64,000 bases of DNA from Marinomonas rhizomae (GTDB lineage: Bacteria > Pseudomonadota > Gammaproteobacteria > Pseudomonadales > Marinomonadaceae): the NCBI RefSeq assembly GCF_024397855.1, contig NZ_CP073343.1, positions 1,178,001-1,242,000 on the forward strand, written 5' to 3'. The notes beneath the pieces were generated by a model. That model was not told where the DNA came from. It saw only the letters and a program-made list of their open reading frames with translations, and did not search any database. The translations under genes and the position numbers were made by a program. The first letter of the stretch is position 1. The number at the start of each line of letters is the position of its first letter. This document shows positions 9,700 through 20,066 of the stretch, piece after piece.

Positions 9700-10737
9700 A
9701 TGAGTTATACGCTAGGGCAATTAGCCGCCAAAGTACAAGGGATTGTAAAGGGGGATGCTAATCTAGTGATAGATAAATTAGGAACGTTGGAAAAAGCGAC
9801 TCGAAATGAATTGAGTTTTTTAGCGAATCCCAAATACCAGAGTTTACTTGAAGTTACCTCGGCAGGTGCAGTTCTGGTCAAGACTGAAGAGTTAGCTAAA
9901 TTAGTCAATAACGCTATTGTTGTTTCAAACCCTTATTTGGCATTTGCTCAGCTATCACATATTTTTGTACCGGCAACACATAATTGGTCTGGTATTCATC
10001 AAAGTGCCGTAGTCTCCTTAAAAGCAACGTTATCTGAAAATGTGGTTATTGCCCCTAATGTTGTTATTGACGACGATGTCGTTATTGCAGAGGACTGTGT
10101 TATCGGTGCTGGTTGCGTTATTGGTCGAGGTGTTAAAATAGGCCAAGGTTCTCGCATATACCCTAACGTCACCCTTTACCATAATGTAGAAATTGGAGCG
10201 GCGTGTATTATTCATAGCGGAGCAGTTATTGGTGCTGATGGATTTGGTTTTGCTCCTAACAATGGCTCTTGGGAAAAGATTGATCAACTAGGTTCAGTGG
10301 TTATTGGCGACAATGTTGAGATTGGAGCCAGTACAACAATTGACCGTGGCGCTATAGAAAATACGCAAATAGGTCAGGGTGTTAAAATAGATAATCAAGT
10401 TCAAATTGCTCATAACGTTATAATTGGGGATAATACAGCTATCGCAGCATCTACGGCGATTGCTGGAAGTACTAAAATTGGCTCTATGTGTACGATTTCA
10501 GGCGGTGTTTGTATTGCAGGCCATTTGGAGCTTACTGATAAAGTTCATATTACTGGTATGAGTATGATTAGTAATTCGATCTCAGAAGCTGGGTCTTACT
10601 CTTCTGGGATGGGGATGGAACCAACCGGAAAATGGCGCAGGACAGTAGCTCGAGTTAGAAGAATAGATGATATGGCAAAGCAGTTTGCACAACTGAAACA
10701 ACAGGTTAATAAGTTTTTAGAGAAGGTTGATAAATAA
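9700..10737 (+). CDS. lpxD: UDP-3-O-(3-hydroxyacyl)glucosamine N-acyltransferase
   Basis: LpxD adds the second hydroxyacyl chain from acyl-ACP in lipid A synthesis. The 345 aa protein has an N-terminal uridine-binding domain (1-about 100), a left-handed beta-helix of hexapeptide repeats (about 100-290) with the catalytic His in QIAHNV (His238), and a C-terminal helical extension. It starts three bases after skp and its stop abuts the fabZ ATG (TAAATG). Confidence 0.97.
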   Translation: MSYTLGQLAAKVQGIVKGDANLVIDKLGTLEKATRNELSFLANPKYQSLLEVTSAGAVLVKTEELAKLVNNAIVVSNPYLAFAQLSHIFVPATHNWSGIHQSAVVSLKATLSENVVIAPNVVIDDDVVIAEDCVIGAGCVIGRGVKIGQGSRIYPNVTLYHNVEIGAACIIHSGAVIGADGFGFAPNNGSWEKIDQLGSVVIGDNVEIGASTTIDRGAIENTQIGQGVKIDNQVQIAHNVIIGDNTAIAASTAIAGSTKIGSMCTISGGVCIAGHLELTDKVHITGMSMISNSISEAGSYSSGMGMEPTGKWRRTVARVRRIDDMAKQFAQLKQQVNKFLEKVDK

Positions 10738-11175
10738 ATGATGGACGTAAATGAAATCCGCCAATACTTACCTCACAGGTATCCGTTTCTATTGGTGGAT
10801 CGTGTTGTTGAACTGAATTTGAAAGAGTCCATTATTGCTTATAAAAACGTCACGATTAATGAGCCATTTTTTAATGGTCATTTTCCAGATCATCCAGTAA
10901 TGCCTGGAGTTTTGATTATCGAGGCTATGGCTCAAGCAGCAGGAATACTGGGCTTTAAAACAATGGATAAAAAGCCAGAAGATGGTTCTATCTATTATTT
11001 TGTAGGCTCTGATAAACTTCGCTTTAAGCGTCCGGTTGTCCCTGGTGATCGATTGCAGCTTGAAGCGAAAATTGTTACTGAAAAACGTGGAATTTGGAAA
11101 TTTGAGTGTAGAGCAACGGTTGACGGTGAGTTAGCTTGTTCTGCAACTATTCTGTGTGCTGACAGGAAGATATAG
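10738..11175 (+). CDS. fabZ: 3-hydroxyacyl-[acyl-carrier-protein] dehydratase FabZ
   Basis: FabZ dehydrates 3-hydroxyacyl-ACP in fatty-acid elongation, competing with LpxA and LpxD for the same substrate. The 145 aa hot-dog protein has [13 protein letters not shown] near the start, the catalytic His in [10 protein letters not shown] (His48) and Glu in [10 protein letters not shown] (Glu62). Two adjacent ATG codons are possible; the first has an AAGG at an acceptable distance. The stop overlaps the lpxA GTG by one base. Confidence 0.97.
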   Translation: MMDVNEIRQYLPHRYPFLLVDRVVELNLKESIIAYKNVTINEPFFNGHFPDHPVMPGVLIIEAMAQAAGILGFKTMDKKPEDGSIYYFVGSDKLRFKRPVVPGDRLQLEAKIVTEKRGIWKFECRATVDGELACSATILCADRKI

Positions 11176-11951
11176 TGGCGATACATCCAACTACTTTGAT
11201 CGATTCGAAAGCCGAGGTTGACTCCAGTGTGGAGATTGGTCCTTTTTGTGTGATCGGACCGAATGTGAAAATTGGTGCTGATAGTGTTATTAAATCCCAC
11301 GTTGTGATTAATGGTCACACAACGATTGGTTCTAATAATGAAATTTATCAGTTTGCTTCTGTCGGAGAGGCAAACCAAGATAAAAAGTATAAGGGTGAAC
11401 CAACACAGCTTGTAATTGGTGATAACAATGTGATCCGTGAGAATGCAACGATTCATCGTGGCACAGTTCAGGATAATGGTATTACTCTAATTGGTAATAA
11501 CAACTTGTTTATGGCAAGTACGCATGTTGGTCATGACTGTATTGTTGGCGATAATAATATATTAGCTAACTTTGCAGCGCTTGCTGGGCATGTGACGGTT
11601 GGCGATTTTGTTATTCTTGGCGGTTATACTGGGATTCATCAGTTTTGCCAAGTGAACTCTTTTAGTATGTGCGGCATGGGATCAATGGTTGCTAAGGATG
11701 TGCCTCGGTATGTCATGGTTTCCGGTACTCCAGCTAAAGCACACGGAATGAACTTTGAAGGCATGCGTCGTCGAGGCGTGCCATCAGATGTTATTCGAGC
11801 ATTGCGCACTGCATATAAGACGGTATATCTAAAAGGTTTAACATTAGAAGCTGCACTGTTAGAGCTTGAGCAAGGGGATATGATCCATATTCCTGAAGTA
11901 GCAGAGTATGTTTTATCAATTCGGCATTCAAAACGTGGAATTGTCCGATAG
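11175..11951 (+). CDS. lpxA: UDP-N-acetylglucosamine O-acyltransferase
   Basis: LpxA does the first step of lipid A synthesis, moving a 3-hydroxyacyl chain from ACP to UDP-GlcNAc. The 258 aa protein is a hexapeptide-repeat beta-helix with the catalytic His in HVGHDC (His120) and a helical C-terminal tail. Met168 (in CGMGS) aligns with the Met that makes the Pseudomonas enzyme choose C10 chains, rather than the Gly173 of E. coli (C14), so a C10 specificity is predicted. GTG start overlaps the fabZ stop (TAGTG), with AGGA seven bases upstream. A terminator follows. Confidence 0.96.
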   Translation: MAIHPTTLIDSKAEVDSSVEIGPFCVIGPNVKIGADSVIKSHVVINGHTTIGSNNEIYQFASVGEANQDKKYKGEPTQLVIGDNNVIRENATIHRGTVQDNGITLIGNNNLFMASTHVGHDCIVGDNNILANFAALAGHVTVGDFVILGGYTGIHQFCQVNSFSMCGMGSMVAKDVPRYVMVSGTPAKAHGMNFEGMRRRGVPSDVIRALRTAYKTVYLKGLTLEAALLELEQGDMIHIPEVAEYVLSIRHSKRGIVR

Positions 11952-11970
11952 GCATCATGTTTTAAAAGAA

Positions 11971-11997
11971 AACCCCGGACTATTTCGGGGTTTTTTA
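11971..11997 (+). terminator. Intrinsic terminator after lpxA
   Basis: AACCCCG (11971-11977) pairs with CGGGGTT (11986-11992), followed by a run of T. It separates lpxA from lpxB, which in many relatives are directly coupled. Confidence 0.88.
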
Positions 11998-12015
11998 TTA
12001 TCAGAGGTTGTATAA

Positions 12016-13173
12016 ATGCAAGTGACGTCTAAGGCACGTTATGTGTTGGTGGCTGGTGAGGCTTCGGGTGATATTTTGGGCGCAAACTTAATTGCTCATT
12101 TAAAAATGTTACAACCAGATGCAATTTTTGAGGGTGTTGGTGGCCCATTGATGGAAGCACAAGGCTTCAAAAGTGTCGTCCCAATGGATAGATTATCTGT
12201 TATGGGGTTGGTAGAGGTCTTGGGCCGCCTTAGAGAGCTTTTGGGTATTCGCAAACGTCTATATCAGTCTTGTTTAAAAAATCCACCTACTGCTTTTATT
12301 GGTATTGATTCGCCTGATTTTAATATGCCGCTTGCGAGAAAGCTAAAACAAGCAGGCATACCAACTGTTCACTATGTCAGCCCGTCTGTTTGGGCGTGGC
12401 GCCAAAAACGAATCTTTAATATCAAAAAATCTGTCGATCTGATGCTGGCACTGTTTCCTTTTGAATTGCCAATTTATCATGAACACAATATTCCTGTAGT
12501 GTGTGTCGGTCATACACTTGCAGATGATATTCCTCTTGATAGTGATGTAACGGAAGCAAGAAAAACACTGGATTTAGATCATGTTAAGGGGCCTGTTTTT
12601 GGTATATTACCTGGCTCCCGTGAGGGGGAAGTGTCTCGTTTAGCGCCATTGTTTATTGAAACAGCGAAGCTGATTAAGCAAAAAGAGCCCAATGCGACTT
12701 TCTTGATTCCTGCCTCAAATAAAGAGAGACGCGCTCAAATAGAAGCGATTCTACAAGAAACTAACGCTGAGGCGATATTGGTTGATGGGCAATCCCGTAC
12801 AGTGATGGCAGCATCGGATGCTATTTTACTGGCATCTGGTACGGCTGCATTAGAAGCTATGCTTGTGAAGCGACCAATGGTTGTATCATATCGAGTTAAT
12901 AAATTAACTTATGCCATCATGTCTAGAATGATCAAAGTACCTTATGTCTCTTTGCCTAATTTGCTAGCTAATGAAGCATTAGTTCCAGAGCTACTGCAAG
13001 ATGCTGCGACACCAGATAATTTGGCGACGCGTTTGATACAAACTTGGCGATCTTTCATTACGGATAAAAACATTCAGACCAAGTATCTAGACTTGCATAC
13101 TATGTTACGAAAAAATGCAGGCGCCCAAGCCGCACAAGCTATTGTTACTATGCTTGAAGGAAAAGGGAAGTGA
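12016..13173 (+). CDS. lpxB: Lipid-A-disaccharide synthase
   Basis: LpxB joins lipid X and UDP-2,3-diacylglucosamine to make the beta-1,6 lipid A disaccharide. This 385 aa GT19 glycosyltransferase shows [15 protein letters not shown] at residues 12-26, [11 protein letters not shown] in the middle and the C-terminal nucleotide-binding block [11 protein letters not shown]. The stop overlaps rnhB as TGATG. It is separated from lpxA by a terminator, so it probably has its own promoter or relies on read-through. Confidence 0.96.
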   Translation: MQVTSKARYVLVAGEASGDILGANLIAHLKMLQPDAIFEGVGGPLMEAQGFKSVVPMDRLSVMGLVEVLGRLRELLGIRKRLYQSCLKNPPTAFIGIDSPDFNMPLARKLKQAGIPTVHYVSPSVWAWRQKRIFNIKKSVDLMLALFPFELPIYHEHNIPVVCVGHTLADDIPLDSDVTEARKTLDLDHVKGPVFGILPGSREGEVSRLAPLFIETAKLIKQKEPNATFLIPASNKERRAQIEAILQETNAEAILVDGQSRTVMAASDAILLASGTAALEAMLVKRPMVVSYRVNKLTYAIMSRMIKVPYVSLPNLLANEALVPELLQDAATPDNLATRLIQTWRSFITDKNIQTKYLDLHTMLRKNAGAQAAQAIVTMLEGKGK

Positions 13174-13772
13174 TGGAGCCTTTTGTTAGTCAGATATATT
13201 TTGGTGATTTGCTAGCAGGTACCGATGAGGCTGGGCGAGGTCCTTTAGCTGGTGAGGTTGTTGCAGCAGCTGTGATTCTAGATCCTGCTCGTCCTATCCT
13301 TGGCTTGGCGGATTCTAAAAAATTAACAGAGAAAAAACGTGAAGCTCTTTACACTGAGATAATAGATAAAGCGTTAGCTTACGGTATTGCCTGTGCAACG
13401 ATTGAAGAAATTGATGAAATAAATATTTTACATGCCAGTATGTTGGCAATGTCTCGTGCTGTTGCTTTACTTTCCTTAGTGCCTGAGCATGTATTGGTTG
13501 ACGGTAATCGTATACCGCCAAATTTGCCTTGTTCAGCGGAGGCCGTGGTGAAAGGCGATGCTCGGCAGGCAGCCATATCTGCTGCCTCCATTTTGGCGAA
13601 AGTTACCCGTGATAGAGATATTGTAAAAGCCGCAGAGATTTACCCAGAATACGGGTTTGAAAAACATAAAGGTTATCCTACTGCTTTGCACCTAGAAGCG
13701 ATTCGGTTGCATGGTATCACGCCGATTCACCGACGAAGTTTTGGCCCAGTTAAAAAGATTTTAGAGGGATAA
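13173..13772 (+). CDS. rnhB: Ribonuclease HII
   Basis: RNase HII removes single ribonucleotides and RNA primers from DNA. The 199 aa protein carries the first catalytic pair in [12 protein letters not shown] (Asp18, Glu19), the next acid in VLVDGN, and the [14 protein letters not shown] block with the fourth acid. The ATG at 13173 overlaps the lpxB stop; an in-frame GTG directly before it is possible but less likely. It lies in the conserved lpxB-rnhB-dnaE order. Confidence 0.96.
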   Translation: MEPFVSQIYFGDLLAGTDEAGRGPLAGEVVAAAVILDPARPILGLADSKKLTEKKREALYTEIIDKALAYGIACATIEEIDEINILHASMLAMSRAVALLSLVPEHVLVDGNRIPPNLPCSAEAVVKGDARQAAISAASILAKVTRDRDIVKAAEIYPEYGFEKHKGYPTALHLEAIRLHGITPIHRRSFGPVKKILEG

Positions 13773-13776
13773 TATT

Positions 13777-16700
13777 TTGTCCACGTCATTTATACATCTA
13801 CGAGTCCATACCGAGTTTTCCTTGGTGGATGGCTTGGTAAAAATCAAAGGCTTGCTTGGTACTACTGAGTTTATGTCTATGCCTGCCGTTGCCATTACGG
13901 ACGAAAATAACCTTTGTGGTTTTGTGCGTTTTTACAAAGGCGCAATGGAAAAAGGTATAAAGCCAATTTGTGGTGCCGACGTCGTGGTTGACGAAGATGA
14001 GGATGTGGATTCTCGCTATCGATTTACCCTATTGGCGACGTCAAATAAAGGCTACAAGAATATCATAGCCATTATTTCGAAAGGCTATCAGTTAGGGCAG
14101 GTAGAAGGTCGTCCTATTGTTCAGCGTGAATGGATAGAAGCACATAGCGAGGATGTTATTGCGCTCTCTGGTGCTGGTTTTGGTGATATTGGCTATTTAT
14201 TGCAAAAGGGGCGAAATGAGCAAGCCAAAAATCGGTTAGCGCATTGGATGTCTGTGTTTCCTAATCGCTTTTATGTTGAGTTACAAAGAACGAGTCGTCC
14301 CGGAGAAGAAAGTTATATACACGCAGTTGTGCCATTGGCGAGCGAGCTGGGTTGTCCTGTCGTTGCGACTAATGATGTGCGTTTTTTGAAGCGTGAAAAC
14401 TTTGATGCTCATGAAGCACGAGTTTGTATTCATGATGGCGTTACTATCGATGACCCTCGCCGTAAACGTCGTTATTCGGAAGAACAGTACTTTAAAACGC
14501 CCGAAGAAATGGCGGAGCTGTTTCAAGATATCCCAGAAGCTTTAGAAAATACCGTCGAAATTGCCAAGCGATGTAGTGTTGATGTTCTGTTGGGTAAGTA
14601 CTTTTTACCAGACTACCCTGTGCCAGAAGGCATGACGATGGAGGAGTTCTTTAGCAAGCTTTCTTATGACGGCCTGATTGAGCGCTTTAACTTCCTTACT
14701 AAAAAATATGGCGAACGTATTGAAAAACGCCGTCAGGAATATTGGGATCGTTTGGATTTCGAATTAACTATTATTAACCAAATGGGGTTCCCTGGTTACT
14801 TCTTGATAGTAATGGACTTTATCCAGTGGGCCAAAGACAACGATATCCCAGTAGGCCCTGGGCGAGGTTCTGGTGCGGGTTCCTTGGTGGCCTATGCGCT
14901 TAAAATCACCGATCTTGATCCACTTGAATATGACTTGTTATTTGAGCGATTCCTAAACCCTGAGCGGGTATCCATGCCTGACTTTGACATCGATTTCTGT
15001 ATGGATAACCGTGACCGAGTGATCGATTATGTGTCACGAACTTATGGTCGTGACGCTGTGTCTCAGATTATCACCTTTGGAGCAATGGCAGCAAAAGCCG
15101 TGGTTCGAGATGTCGCAAGGGTGCAAGGTAAACCATATAGCTTGGGTGATAAGCTATCTAAACTGATCCCATTTGAAATCGGCATGACACTTAAAAAGGC
15201 CTTAGAAGAAGAGCCTGCATTACCTGAATTTTTAGCGGGGGATGAAGATGCGGCCGAAGTAATGGAAATGGCAATTTCTTTAGAAGGCGTGGTACGTAAC
15301 TTTGGTAAGCATGCTGGTGGTGTGGTAATTGCACCAACCAAATTGATCGATTTTGCCCCGCTCTATTGTGAAGAAGATGGTTCTGGTCTGGTGACCCAAT
15401 ACGACAAAAACGATGTTGAAGAAGCGGGCTTGGTAAAGTTCGATTTCTTGGGTCTTAAAACCTTAACCGTTGTCGATTGGGCCGTTAAAAACATTGATAC
15501 CATTAATGCGCTAGAAGGTAAGCCTCCGCTCGATATCTCTTTGATCGATCTGGAAGACAAGTCCACTTATGACCTACTAAAACGAGCTGAAACTACCGCT
15601 GTATTCCAGCTGGAATCTCGCGGTATGAAAGAGTTGATTAAAAAGCTTTTGCCATCGCGCTTTGAAGATATTATCGCCTTGGTGGCCTTGTATCGTCCTG
15701 GTCCATTGGGTTCCGGCATGGTTGATGACTTTATCAACCGTAAGCATGGTCGCGCAGAATTGGCTTTTCCGCACCCTGATTACCAGCATCAAGATTTGAT
15801 TCCTGTATTGGAACCAACTTACGGCATTATCTTGTATCAAGAGCAGGTAATGCAGATTGCTCAGGTACTTGCCAAATTCTCACTGGGCGGCGCTGATTTG
15901 CTTCGTCGTGCCATGGGTAAGAAAAAAGCCGAAGTTATGGCTGAGCAGCGTTTGATCTTTATGGAAGGCGCTCTTAAAAATAATGTTGATAAAGACTTGT
16001 CAGGTAACATCTTTGACCTGATGGAAAAGTTCGCAGGGTATGGTTTTAACAAATCGCACTCAGCGGCCTATGCACTGGTTTCTTATCAAACGGCTTGGTT
16101 AAAAAATCATTACCCTGCGCCATTTATGGCGGCGGTATTGTCTGCAGATATGCAGAACACAGATAAGATCGTTATCTTCATCGAAGAATGTCGTTCTATG
16201 TCGCTGGCATTAGAGTTACCGAACGTGAATGAGTCGGTTTATAAGTTTACCGTTAATCCAAAAGGTGCCATTGTATATGGTCTCGGCGCCATTAAAGGTG
16301 TGGGTGAAGGTCCGATTGAGGCGATTGTAGAAGCACGTAAAGAAGGACCATTTGAGCATATTTTTGATTTCTGCCAACGTGTTGGTAAGAGAGTGAATAA
16401 GCGAGTTATGGAAGCCTTGGTTCGTTCAGGTGCGTTTGACACCATTGGGCCAAATCGTGCAACCTTGTTTGCCTGTATTGATGAGGCTCTTAAGAGAGCG
16501 GTTCAAGATGCGAAAAACCAAGATGCCGGCATGATGGATCTGTTTGGGGTTGCGGTAGAAGAAAGTACGGAGGATGCATATAGGGATATTGGCATTCAGC
16601 ATGAATGGCCTCCGCGCCAGCGCCTTGATGGTGAGAAAGATACACTGGGTTTGTATGTGACAGGTCACCCAATTGATGAATATGAGAAAGAGATACGTCG

Positions 16701-17253
16701 CTTTGTACGTTCAAAAATTGTGGATTTACAGCCCAAGCGTGGTGATACGCAGATCATGGCGGGCTTGATCGTTGACTTGCGTATTACTAAGAGTAAAAAA
16801 GGTGGTAACATTGCCTTTGTCACTTTAGATGACCGTTCAGCTCGAATAGAAGTGACGGTGTTTCCTGATAACTATGACACTTTTAGAGACGTTATTGTCA
16901 AAGATGAAGTGGTTGTGGTTGAAGGGGAGATTACTGTTGACGAGTTTCGTGGCGGACAGAAAGTTATTGCAAGAAACATTCTAGATATTGCTCAGGCTCG
17001 AGTTCGTTATGTGGAAGCATTACGAATTACATGGACGTCAGAGACAGTAACACCAACAGAAATACAGACATTGGCAAACTTTATGGAATCATATCGAGGC
17101 GATGGCTGCGATGTGGTGATAGGTTTTGATACACCGCAAGCATGTGGTGACATCCGTTTAGGATCGAGTTGGAAAGTTCGTCCGGATGACGAATTAATTC
17201 ATCAACTTCAGAAACAATACGGTAAACAAAATGTTCAGTTAGTGTATACTTAG
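13777..17253 (+). CDS. dnaE: DNA polymerase III subunit alpha
   Basis: DnaE is the replicative polymerase. The 1158 aa protein has an N-terminal PHP domain (FIHLRVHTEFSLVDG, 5-19), the catalytic PDFDIDFC (Asp401, Asp403), the fingers with GFNKSHSAAYALVSYQTAWL, and a C-terminal OB fold (MAGLIVDLRITKSKKGG). The internal clamp-binding motif aligned with QADMF in E. coli reads MMDLF (919-923), lacking the usual first Gln. The start is TTG at 13777 after GAGGGAT; no in-frame ATG fits because the PHP motif begins at residue 5. It follows rnhB by four bases. Confidence 0.98.
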   Translation: MSTSFIHLRVHTEFSLVDGLVKIKGLLGTTEFMSMPAVAITDENNLCGFVRFYKGAMEKGIKPICGADVVVDEDEDVDSRYRFTLLATSNKGYKNIIAIISKGYQLGQVEGRPIVQREWIEAHSEDVIALSGAGFGDIGYLLQKGRNEQAKNRLAHWMSVFPNRFYVELQRTSRPGEESYIHAVVPLASELGCPVVATNDVRFLKRENFDAHEARVCIHDGVTIDDPRRKRRYSEEQYFKTPEEMAELFQDIPEALENTVEIAKRCSVDVLLGKYFLPDYPVPEGMTMEEFFSKLSYDGLIERFNFLTKKYGERIEKRRQEYWDRLDFELTIINQMGFPGYFLIVMDFIQWAKDNDIPVGPGRGSGAGSLVAYALKITDLDPLEYDLLFERFLNPERVSMPDFDIDFCMDNRDRVIDYVSRTYGRDAVSQIITFGAMAAKAVVRDVARVQGKPYSLGDKLSKLIPFEIGMTLKKALEEEPALPEFLAGDEDAAEVMEMAISLEGVVRNFGKHAGGVVIAPTKLIDFAPLYCEEDGSGLVTQYDKNDVEEAGLVKFDFLGLKTLTVVDWAVKNIDTINALEGKPPLDISLIDLEDKSTYDLLKRAETTAVFQLESRGMKELIKKLLPSRFEDIIALVALYRPGPLGSGMVDDFINRKHGRAELAFPHPDYQHQDLIPVLEPTYGIILYQEQVMQIAQVLAKFSLGGADLLRRAMGKKKAEVMAEQRLIFMEGALKNNVDKDLSGNIFDLMEKFAGYGFNKSHSAAYALVSYQTAWLKNHYPAPFMAAVLSADMQNTDKIVIFIEECRSMSLALELPNVNESVYKFTVNPKGAIVYGLGAIKGVGEGPIEAIVEARKEGPFEHIFDFCQRVGKRVNKRVMEALVRSGAFDTIGPNRATLFACIDEALKRAVQDAKNQDAGMMDLFGVAVEESTEDAYRDIGIQHEWPPRQRLDGEKDTLGLYVTGHPIDEYEKEIRRFVRSKIVDLQPKRGDTQIMAGLIVDLRITKSKKGGNIAFVTLDDRSARIEVTVFPDNYDTFRDVIVKDEVVVVEGEITVDEFRGGQKVIARNILDIAQARVRYVEALRITWTSETVTPTEIQTLANFMESYRGDGCDVVIGFDTPQACGDIRLGSSWKVRPDDELIHQLQKQYGKQNVQLVYT

Positions 17254-17378
17254 ACTCATTTAATAGTTTTAGCAATGGAATGCAGCGTAGCAGTACGCTT
17301 TAAAGAGCTATAGAGCAACTGGCTAGCCGCCTTTTGCCCTTGTATTTGATGGCAACCAAACAGTAGTGTAATTAAACC

Positions 17379-18326
17379 ATGAATTTAGATTATCTCCCAT
17401 TTGAGCAGCCGATTGCTGAGCTCGAACAGAAAATTGAAGAGTTACGTTTAGTCGGTAACGACAATGAACTCAACATAAGCGATGAAATTAGTCGCCTTGA
17501 AGATAAAAAAATAGCATTAACCAAGAGCCTATTTAGTAATTTAGGGGCATGGGAAGTTTCTCAATTAGCGCGTCACCCAAAGCGCCCATATACTCTTGAT
17601 TATATTAAACACGTTTTTACCGATTTTGAAGAAATGCATGGTGATCGTCACTATGCTGATGATCGTGCTATTGTTGGTGGTATTGCTCGTTTAGATGGCC
17701 GCCCTGTTATGGTTATTGGTCATCAAAAAGGACGTGAAGTAAAAGAAAAAGTACTTCGTAACTTTGGTATGCCTCGTCCAGAAGGTTACCGTAAGGCATT
17801 ACGTCTTATGGAAACAGCTGAGCGATTCAATATGCCTATCGTGACATTAATCGATACACCTGGGGCGTATCCTGGTATTGGTGCTGAAGAACGTGGTCAG
17901 AGTGAGGCGATTGCTTTTAACTTAGCGGTTATGTCTCGTTTGAAAACGCCGATCATTTCTACCGTTATTGGTGAAGGTGGTTCTGGTGGTGCATTGGCGA
18001 TTGGTGTCTGTGATGAGCTAATGATGCTGCAATATGGCACTTACTCGGTTATCTCTCCTGAAGGCTGCGCGTCTATTTTATGGAAGAGTGCGGATCGTGC
18101 TTCTGATGCTGCCAAAGCTATGGGCATCACTGCCCAGCGTCTACAAGAGCTAGGTTTTGTCGATACCATTATCCAAGAACCTTTAGGTGGTGCGCATATT
18201 GCTCACGAACAAATTGCGCAAAGCTTGAAGCAAAATGTGCTTGCAGCATTAGATCGTATGGAAGCATTAACGACAGAAGAGTTATTGGCTCGTCGTTACA
18301 ACCGTTTGATGTCTTACGGTCTATAA
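17379..18326 (+). CDS. accA: Acetyl-CoA carboxylase carboxyltransferase subunit alpha
   Basis: AccA with AccD transfers the carboxyl group from biotin to acetyl-CoA, making malonyl-CoA. The 315 aa protein matches the family from [15 protein letters not shown] (8-22, coiled coil) through RPYTLDYI, the [15 protein letters not shown] oxyanion-hole block and [14 protein letters not shown]. There is no clear Shine-Dalgarno sequence before the ATG. The 125-bp gap from dnaE holds only a weak GCGTA/TACGC hairpin near 17285-17298, so partial read-through from dnaE is likely. A terminator follows. Confidence 0.97.
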   Translation: MNLDYLPFEQPIAELEQKIEELRLVGNDNELNISDEISRLEDKKIALTKSLFSNLGAWEVSQLARHPKRPYTLDYIKHVFTDFEEMHGDRHYADDRAIVGGIARLDGRPVMVIGHQKGREVKEKVLRNFGMPRPEGYRKALRLMETAERFNMPIVTLIDTPGAYPGIGAEERGQSEAIAFNLAVMSRLKTPIISTVIGEGGSGGALAIGVCDELMMLQYGTYSVISPEGCASILWKSADRASDAAKAMGITAQRLQELGFVDTIIQEPLGGAHIAHEQIAQSLKQNVLAALDRMEALTTEELLARRYNRLMSYGL

Positions 18327-18340
18327 ATTTTTGTTTACTT

Positions 18341-18372
18341 AAAAAGCCTCCTATATATAGGGGGCTTTTTTA
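18341..18372 (+). terminator. Intrinsic terminator after accA
   Basis: AAAAAGCCTCCTA and TAGGGGGCTTTTT pair around TATA with one T-G wobble and end in T. It closes the dnaE-accA unit before tilS. Confidence 0.87.
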
Positions 18373-18407
18373 TTTCTTGCGGTTAAGGTGTTTTCCTTCC
18401 GGGCTGT

Positions 18408-19721
18408 ATGATGAAACGTTTACTCTCTAAATCACTGACTTCTTTATCTCCTCTCAGGTTTAACACTGAGTGGATTGATTCTGTATTCTCGGGGCAGACA
18501 AAAGTATGGGTTGGTTTTAGTGGTGGCGTCGATTCTCATGTTTTGCTTCATGCTTTAGCTAATCAAATCTCAGTAGAGCAAAAACGGCAGCTTGTCGTGC
18601 TTCATGTTCATCATGGTTTGAGTACTAATGCCGATGATTGGCTAAAACATTGTAAGGTGATTTGTGCCAACCTTGGCGTGCCTTTTGTTGCTGAGCGGGT
18701 GCAGTTAGAAGCTCAAGCATCCCTAGAAAATGCAGCTCGTAATGCTCGTTACCAAGCTTTTCAAAAAATAATGGGAAAGCAAGACGTTATTCTGCTTGCT
18801 CATCATGCGGGAGATCAAGTTGAAACCGTGCTGTTTCGTTTGTTACGGGGAACTGGAGGTAAAGGTTTAGCAGGTATTCCACGAGAGAGAGCGCTTGGTA
18901 ATGGCTGTGCTCGTTTGATTCGCCCTCTATTAGCTGCGTCAAAAAAAGATATAGAAGATTATGCTCAGCAGAATGACCTTGCTTGGATTCATGATGAGTC
19001 TAATCTTGATGAGCGTTTTAGTCGTAACTTCCTTCGTCAAAGTATTGTTCCTGTTCTGAAAAAGCGGTTTCCAAAGATGGAGCAAAATATACTTTCTAGT
19101 ACCCAGCGTATTGCGACTGATTATGCGATGCTTGCTCAATTTGCTCAGCAGCAGCTCGCTGTTTGGTGTAATGAATTTGGCGGTTTGGATTTGTCTTCTA
19201 TTGCGGGAAAAACGATAGACGAGCGACTCTTTTGGTGGCGACACTTTTTAGAATACAAAGGGGTTTCATTACCTCAATCTCAGTTAGAAAGCGTTGAAGC
19301 CATGTTTTCTAGTAGGGAGGATAAGCAGCCTGAATTTGTATTTGCTCTTGGTCGCATTATGCGCCATCAAAATGCGGTTTATCTTTTGCCATTAGAGAAA
19401 ACGGTGAAACTTGCCCCCTTGATGTCGGGTGAGGTATTGCAGCGTTCTTTTGATAAGATTTGCGTGATTGGCAGTGATGCCTGTGAATTGAAAGCTCGAC
19501 CTCAAAGTGAAAGCATACTGATGCCCAATGGCAAAACGCGTAAGTTGAAAAAATGGCTTAACGATAAAGCGATTCCAAGCTGGTGGCGTGACCATCTTCC
19601 ATATTTGTATTTGGGAGATACGTTGGTGGCTATTGGTGACCTTTGGCAACATCCTGATTATTGTTACCTTAAGGTTTCATGGCAACGAAGCGCTAAGTTA
19701 CCCCTTCCTAGATGTAGCTAG
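18408..19721 (+). CDS. tilS: tRNA(Ile)-lysidine synthetase
   Basis: TilS converts the wobble cytidine of the minor tRNA-Ile (CAU) to lysidine, changing both its charging and codon reading. The 437 aa protein has the ATP pyrophosphatase P-loop SGGVDS (38-43), the LAHHAGDQVETVLFRLLRG block, the NLDERFSRNFLR motif, and C-terminal substrate-binding domains. It starts with two consecutive ATG codons at 18408 and 18411; the ribosome site is weak. It follows accA, as in many gammaproteobacteria. Confidence 0.95.
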   Translation: MMKRLLSKSLTSLSPLRFNTEWIDSVFSGQTKVWVGFSGGVDSHVLLHALANQISVEQKRQLVVLHVHHGLSTNADDWLKHCKVICANLGVPFVAERVQLEAQASLENAARNARYQAFQKIMGKQDVILLAHHAGDQVETVLFRLLRGTGGKGLAGIPRERALGNGCARLIRPLLAASKKDIEDYAQQNDLAWIHDESNLDERFSRNFLRQSIVPVLKKRFPKMEQNILSSTQRIATDYAMLAQFAQQQLAVWCNEFGGLDLSSIAGKTIDERLFWWRHFLEYKGVSLPQSQLESVEAMFSSREDKQPEFVFALGRIMRHQNAVYLLPLEKTVKLAPLMSGEVLQRSFDKICVIGSDACELKARPQSESILMPNGKTRKLKKWLNDKAIPSWWRDHLPYLYLGDTLVAIGDLWQHPDYCYLKVSWQRSAKLPLPRCS

Positions 19722-19859
19722 TTGTTATTATTGTGTTTTTATTTGGCTGTTAGCTGCACATTTAGTTTGTATTATCGAGATAAAATTCTATTCTTTAAAT
19801 ATGATCTTTTTTTGAGTATTCATAATGTTGTCTAATGTCTTAACGGCAAGGTTTTTATA

Positions 19860-20063
19860 ATGCTTCATGTGGTTGTTTTTGGTGGTTTAGAGTTTAGTCC
19901 CTTGGTTGTATATTTTCCGATTGCTTTTTTATTGGCTGCCTTGACTCGTTTTGTTCTTCACCGCTTGGACTGGCACGATCGTATTTGGCGAGTTGCCTGG
20001 TTTGAAGTGTCGTTATTTGTTTGTTACTTGGCATTAACTGTGTATTTATTGGGTGGAAGTTAA
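19860..20063 (+). CDS. DUF1656 / AaeX-like small inner-membrane protein
   Basis: This 67 aa protein has two hydrophobic segments (about 13-32 and 46-63) separated by a charged, Trp-rich stretch LDWHDRIWR. Length, layout and position directly before a HlyD-type and a FUSC-type gene match AaeX, the DUF1656 protein of E. coli aaeXAB. What AaeX does is not known; a role as a small pump subunit is inference. The next gene begins three bases after the stop. Confidence 0.85.
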   Translation: MLHVVVFGGLEFSPLVVYFPIAFLLAALTRFVLHRLDWHDRIWRVAWFEVSLFVCYLALTVYLLGGS

Positions 20064-20066
20064 TCA

